A DNA stretch of 64,000 bases, taken from NCBI RefSeq assembly GCF_039542035.1, contig NZ_BAABHJ010000003.1:283388-347387 (forward strand). Reading direction: 5' to 3'. The stretch comes from Actinoallomurus liliacearum. GTDB taxonomy: Bacteria > Actinomycetota > Actinomycetes > Streptosporangiales > Streptosporangiaceae. How positions within the stretch are numbered: position 1 is the first letter of the stretch. The stretch itself is not shown here. Below are more model-generated notes on this DNA. The model had not been told where the DNA came from. It saw nothing but the letters and a program-made list of their open reading frames with translations, and did not search any database.

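Noticed and set aside
12322..64000. Giant gene as an NRPS or PKS
   Set aside because: No ketosynthase, adenylation, condensation or carrier-protein motif was seen; the motifs present are toxin- and hydrolase-type.

Overview
The window is high-GC DNA with GTG/TTG starts and purine-rich ribosome binding sites, typical of an actinomycete. A Streptomyces- or Streptosporangiales-like host is my inference. The content is a type VII secretion (ESX/T7SS) locus that feeds an exceptionally large putative substrate. I saw no rRNA, tRNA, CRISPR array, transposase or origin.

Left part (1-8039): the core machine. On the minus strand, entering from the left edge, is the FtsK/SpoIIIE-type ATPase EccC, whose C-terminus is cut off. 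A 328-bp divergent intergenic region separates it from a plus-strand series: eccD (ubiquitin-like domain plus about 11 membrane helices), eccB, two WXG100/Esx-type small proteins, a 17-bp perfect-stem hairpin directly after the second Esx gene, and a 154-residue putative T7SS accessory protein. EccE and the mycosin protease are not in the window.

Middle (8098-12312): an accessory block. It holds a 1104-residue AAWxG-motif protein with a roughly 320-residue Gln/Glu/Lys coiled coil and an NPDGS-repeat tail, a YbaB/EbfC-family protein, and a 119-residue helical protein. The last two sit immediately upstream of, and probably in one transcript with, the giant gene.

Right part (12322-64000 and beyond): one uninterrupted reading frame of at least 17,226 codons (about 1.8-1.9 MDa before the window ends), with no stop. 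It starts with a WXG100-like/CpnT-type N-terminal domain expected of a T7SS substrate, then a Pro/Thr-rich linker and a helical region of about 1,900 residues. A series of enzyme-like domains with visible catalytic motifs follows: a papain-fold glutamine-deamidase-type domain (C/H/D), two phospholipase D domains (three full HKD motifs and one degenerate), three copies of an NCW...H cysteine-hydrolase-like domain, a HExxHxxGxxD metallopeptidase and a paralogue that has lost its HExxH, a protein-glutaminase-like domain (C/H/D), a possible HG...C caspase-like (clan CD) domain, and an OTU-type deubiquitinase-like domain. Between them lie repeated spacers: four copies of a helical module, two of a beta-type module, and a beta-rich module of about 2,270 residues present twice at a spacing of about 8.9 kb. 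A further beta-rich block of similar style lies upstream.

The simplest reading is that the T7SS exports, or is meant to export, a modular multi-effector protein resembling MARTX toxins in logic but delivered by ESX. The accessory proteins next to it are candidates for its chaperone or tether. The true C-terminus and any terminal toxin or immunity gene lie to the right of the window.
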